A stretch of DNA of 64,000 bases from Sphingomonas sp. Y57. GTDB lineage: Bacteria; Pseudomonadota; Alphaproteobacteria; Sphingomonadales; Sphingomonadaceae. The notes below the pieces were generated by a model that was not told the DNA's origin, searched no databases, and was given only the letters and a program-made list of their open reading frames with translations. Each line of letters opens with the position of its first letter. Position 1 is the stretch's first letter. Both the position numbers and the translations under genes were made by a program. The stretch spans positions 18,477-82,476 of the forward strand of contig NZ_LDES01000040.1 in assembly GCF_001015195.1 (NCBI RefSeq), in the 5' to 3' direction. Below, in pieces: positions 61,335 to 64,000 of the stretch.

Positions 61335-63452
61335 CTACCGCACCGTGAACAATATCTGGTCGGCGACATCGCCGTCCGGGCGCCGGAGTTGGAGCCGGTG
61401 CGCGCCGGGGCCGGGCAGGACGAGTGGTTGCGTCTCGGCCGGGCCGATGTCCCTGCGATCGAGGACCAGGCGGTGGCCGGCCACCGCGCCGGTGACGAGG
61501 ATGCGGATGCGCTGGCGATCGCCGGGGATGTCGGGATCGAGCGCATAGATGCTGCCGGACACCGGGCTGGTGATCCGCGCGCGGCGCGCTTCGGGCGGGG
61601 CGGGGCCGAACAGCGGCTGGCCGGTGCCGCGCAGGAAATATTCGGTGCGCGGCGGCTCGACCCCGCCCGCGAAGCTGATCGTACGGCTCTCGACGTCGGC
61701 CGGACGGGCAGGGCGGGGCGGCGGTGACTGGCGGTGGAGTGCCAGCATCACCTCGCGCCACACCGGCGCCGCGCCGCTGGTTCCGGAGACGGCCCGCATC
61801 GAGTCCCCCTCCAGGTTGCCGATCCAGACGGCGACGGTGTAGCGGCTCGAAAAGCCGACGCACCAATTGTCGCGCATCGCCTTGGAGGTGCCGGTCTTGG
61901 CCGCAGCCCAGAAGGGCAGGCGCAGCGCGCTGTCGAGCCCGAAGGTTCCCGCCCGCGCGCCCGGATCGGACAGGATGTCGGCGGTGATCCAGGCTGCGGC
62001 GGGCGAGATGACGGGGCGGGGCCCCTCACGGCGATCCTCGGCGCGCAGCCGCGCGGGCGACCAGCGGCCGGCATTGGCGAGCGCGCGGAAGGCGTTGGCC
62101 TGTTCGGCGAGCGTCACCTCGGCCGATCCGAGCGCAAGCGAAAAGCCGTAATAGTCGCCGTCCTCGGTCAGCCCGCGATAGCCGAGGTCCCATAGCCGGT
62201 CGCGGAAGGCGTTGACGCCGACCAGAAGCAGGGTCCGTACCGCCGGCACGTTGAGCGAGGCGGCCAGCGCCGAGCGGGCGGAGACCGGGCCCCGGAAGCT
62301 GCGGTCGTAATTCTGTGGCACGTAGAGGCCCGATGCGGTGTCGAGCTGGACCGGCCTGTCGTCGAGGATGGACCCGGCGGTCAGGTAGCCCCGCTCGATC
62401 GCCGCCGCATAGAGGAAGGGCTTCAGCGTCGAACCGGCCTGGCGCGGCGCCGCCGCGCCATCGACCGCCGCTGCCGTCGACGCGCCGCCGACCCCGCCCA
62501 CATAGGCGAGCGTGTCACCATTCGCATTGTCGAGCACGATCACTGCGCCGTCGCGGGCGCGCTGATCGCCCAGGCCGATGAGCTGACGCGAGAGGGCGGT
62601 GATCGCGACGCGCTGGACGGCACCGTCGACGGTCGTTGTCACCCGCATCCCCGCCCGGTCGATGAGCCGGCGCGCGAGGTGCGGCGCCAAGCCGGGGTCG
62701 GTCCGCTGGCGACGGGCGGTGCCGAGCGATCGCGCGGCGATCACGGTCAGCGCCGGGCAGTCGGCGGGCTTCATGGCGCAGGCGCGGCGTGCGACCCGCT
62801 CGTGCGGGGCCTGCGGATCGGGCAGGAGCGCGGTCAGCAGCAGCGCCTCGTCGCCCGACAGCCGATCGGGTATCTTGCCGAACATTTGCCGGCTCGCCGC
62901 CATCACGCCCTGCGCCTCGCCCCGGAGGCCGGCAAGGTTGAGATAGGCTTCGAGAATCTCATCCTTCGACCAGCCTCTCTCCAGCACCATAGCGGCGCGC
63001 ATCTGCCGCACCTTCTGCCGGATCGAGCGGGCGCCCGGCCGCGCAAGCTCCGGGGCGAGGAAGCCGGCGAGCTGCATGGTGATCGTCGACGCCCCGCGCG
63101 GCCGCCGGCCCGACAGGCCGTCGCGGACCGATCCGGCCAGCGCCAGCCAGTCGACTCCGCCATGGGAGGCGAAGCGGTGATCCTCGGCCGCGATTACCGC
63201 GCGCGGCAGCGTGGGAGCCATGCGGTCGAGCGGGACCCAGGCGAGCCGCCGCCGGGTGAAATCGATCCGAACGCTTTCGAGCAGCTGGCCGTTGCGGTCG
63301 TAGAGCCAGCTCTCGGTCGGGCGCCACGCCGCCTTCACCATGGCGGGCGCTGGCATCGCCGGGGGCAGGGTGAGGACGAACAGTGCCAGCAGCAGCGCGA
63401 GCGGGCCGAACAGCGCCGCCCGCCGCCACGCCCGGCGAGACGGGCGCTTCAC
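61335..63452 (-). CDS. pbpC: Penicillin-binding protein 1C
   Basis: A 705-aa class A peptidoglycan synthase with one N-terminal membrane anchor (about 12-32). The transglycosylase Glu is about 90 (IAAEDHRFASHGGVDWLAL, GASTITMQLAG). The transpeptidase has Ser341 in AGSTLKPFLY, SLN about 399-401 and KTG about 519-521 (AKTGTSKAMRDNWCVGFS). The C-terminal BiPBP_C domain (ITSPVSGSIYALDPDIPGDRQ) identifies PBP1C. Its start overlaps the stop of the alpha-2-macroglobulin gene by four bases, the standard pair. Confidence 0.95.
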   Translation of the reverse strand: MKRPSRRAWRRAALFGPLALLLALFVLTLPPAMPAPAMVKAAWRPTESWLYDRNGQLLESVRIDFTRRRLAWVPLDRMAPTLPRAVIAAEDHRFASHGGVDWLALAGSVRDGLSGRRPRGASTITMQLAGFLAPELARPGARSIRQKVRQMRAAMVLERGWSKDEILEAYLNLAGLRGEAQGVMAASRQMFGKIPDRLSGDEALLLTALLPDPQAPHERVARRACAMKPADCPALTVIAARSLGTARRQRTDPGLAPHLARRLIDRAGMRVTTTVDGAVQRVAITALSRQLIGLGDQRARDGAVIVLDNANGDTLAYVGGVGGASTAAAVDGAAAPRQAGSTLKPFLYAAAIERGYLTAGSILDDRPVQLDTASGLYVPQNYDRSFRGPVSARSALAASLNVPAVRTLLLVGVNAFRDRLWDLGYRGLTEDGDYYGFSLALGSAEVTLAEQANAFRALANAGRWSPARLRAEDRREGPRPVISPAAAWITADILSDPGARAGTFGLDSALRLPFWAAAKTGTSKAMRDNWCVGFSSRYTVAVWIGNLEGDSMRAVSGTSGAAPVWREVMLALHRQSPPPRPARPADVESRTISFAGGVEPPRTEYFLRGTGQPLFGPAPPEARRARITSPVSGSIYALDPDIPGDRQRIRILVTGAVAGHRLVLDRRDIGPAETQPLVLPGPGAHRLQLRRPDGDVADQILFTVR

Positions 63453-64000
63453 TGCGGGAAGACCGTCACCAGCTGATTGGGCAGCGCGGCGCGGATCTCA
63501 GGGGAATACATCGCCTGCACCCGGGTCGGCGGCATCTGGAAACGGCCGGGGGCGTTGAGCCGCACCGCATATTCGACGGTGAAGCGGCCGCGCGGCACCC
63601 ATTGATAATAGCCGCGCCACGCATCCTGACCGCGCTCCACATAGGAGGGGCCCACGCCGTCGCCGCCCGACGCCTGCGCCGCGAGCGTCGCCGACTGGCC
63701 GCCCAGGTCGCCGACGATCGTCGCGTCCGCCGGGATCGGGTCGCTGACCACCACCCAGTTACGCTCGGCCCCGGCATCGACGGTCAGGCGGATGCGCAGC
63801 ACGTCGCCCTTGCTCATCTTCTTCGGGTCGCGGCGCTGGATGAACTCGACCTGCCGGCTGACGCGATAGCCCGCGAAGAAGGGCTGCTTCATCGGCACCG
63901 CCGCCGAGACCTGGATCTGCGCCCAGGGACCGGCCTCGCCCGGATGCGACAGGCGGATCGGCGTCGGCTGCGCGGGCAGCGGGAAGCGCAGCACCGCCGG
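63449..64000 (-). CDS. Bacterial alpha-2-macroglobulin family protein, C-terminal fragment
   Basis: Only the last roughly 183 residues lie in the window and the gene continues past position 64000. The fragment includes KPFFAGYRVSRQVEF-like beta strands, SKGDVLRIRLTVDAGAERNWVVVSDPIPADATIVG and FTVEYAVRLNAPGRFQMPPTRVQAMYSPEI, which is the receptor-binding-like C-terminal region of YfhM-type proteins. These are periplasmic protease traps encoded with pbpC. The stop overlaps pbpC by ATGA. Confidence 0.85.
   Translation of the reverse strand, partial: PAVLRFPLPAQPTPIRLSHPGEAGPWAQIQVSAAVPMKQPFFAGYRVSRQVEFIQRRDPKKMSKGDVLRIRLTVDAGAERNWVVVSDPIPADATIVGDLGGQSATLAAQASGGDGVGPSYVERGQDAWRGYYQWVPRGRFTVEYAVRLNAPGRFQMPPTRVQAMYSPEIRAALPNQLVTVFPQ

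Overview
The window is high-GC chromosomal DNA whose gene content and order point to an alphaproteobacterium of the family Sphingomonadaceae (Sphingomonas, Rhizorhabdus or Sphingopyxis type). The evidence is a lipoyl-domain PdhB directly after PdhA and FtsB, an aa3-type cytochrome oxidase subunit IV gene before split pntAA/pntAB/pntB, several TonB-dependent receptors, and many dispersed palindromes of the CGTCATGCCGGC...GCCGGCATGACG kind. Genus cannot be fixed from this sequence alone. No rRNA, CRISPR array, prophage or insertion sequence was seen.

Layout. 1-1656 (minus): pdhB start, pdhA, ftsB. 2065-5799 (plus): a five-gene envelope operon of LpoB-like, TPR (COG3014-like), YcfL-like and two unknown secreted proteins. 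5908-8407: folK, tRNA-Lys, an HWE sensor kinase, a 34-residue membrane ORF, and a Flp-type pilin with its own terminator. 8479-13051: uvrD/pcrA, a 41-bp AT-rich palindrome, then an MFS exporter coupled to a cysteine synthase. 13099-21050: AmpG-like and dicarboxylate transporters, a polyamine module (agmatine deiminase, N-carbamoylputrescine amidase), a TviB/TviC-like nucleotide-sugar pair and a truncated haemoglobin. 21250-26202: glutathione peroxidase, metZ-apaG, a LysR regulator, a small lipoprotein, a DHFR-like protein and an ArsR/SRPBCC pair. 26199-29049 (minus): a type III polyketide synthase, methyltransferase and flavoprotein operon resembling the alkylresorcinol/quinone (srs) arrangement. 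29221-33843: a sigma-54 activator, then cox subunit IV and the proton-translocating transhydrogenase. 33866-37392: LysR, class III alcohol dehydrogenase, VOC protein and S-formylglutathione hydrolase (formaldehyde detoxification). 37455-42993: threonine aldolase, SnoaL-like protein, fused indolepyruvate ferredoxin oxidoreductase and its divergent Lrp regulator. 43155-44042: an OmpA-domain protein.

44282-57146 looks like an accessory, nutrient-scavenging region, almost all on the minus strand. It holds a FecI/FecR/TonB-receptor system with an NPP-type phosphodiesterase, a TonB receptor fused in frame to a type-B carboxylesterase, a RidA protein, a RutA-like flavin monooxygenase and an AraC regulator. 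57459-64000 returns to core functions: an AceE-like transketolase with a divergent Lrp regulator, a SirB1-like protein, penicillin-binding protein 1C and the end of an alpha-2-macroglobulin.

Several genes appear to use unusual starts (TTG for pdhA and pntAA, CTG for fecR, ATT for the second Lrp gene). One repeat copy supplies the C-terminal tail of a LysR protein. The most unusual single gene is the receptor-esterase fusion, which carries an internal ribosome-binding site at the join.
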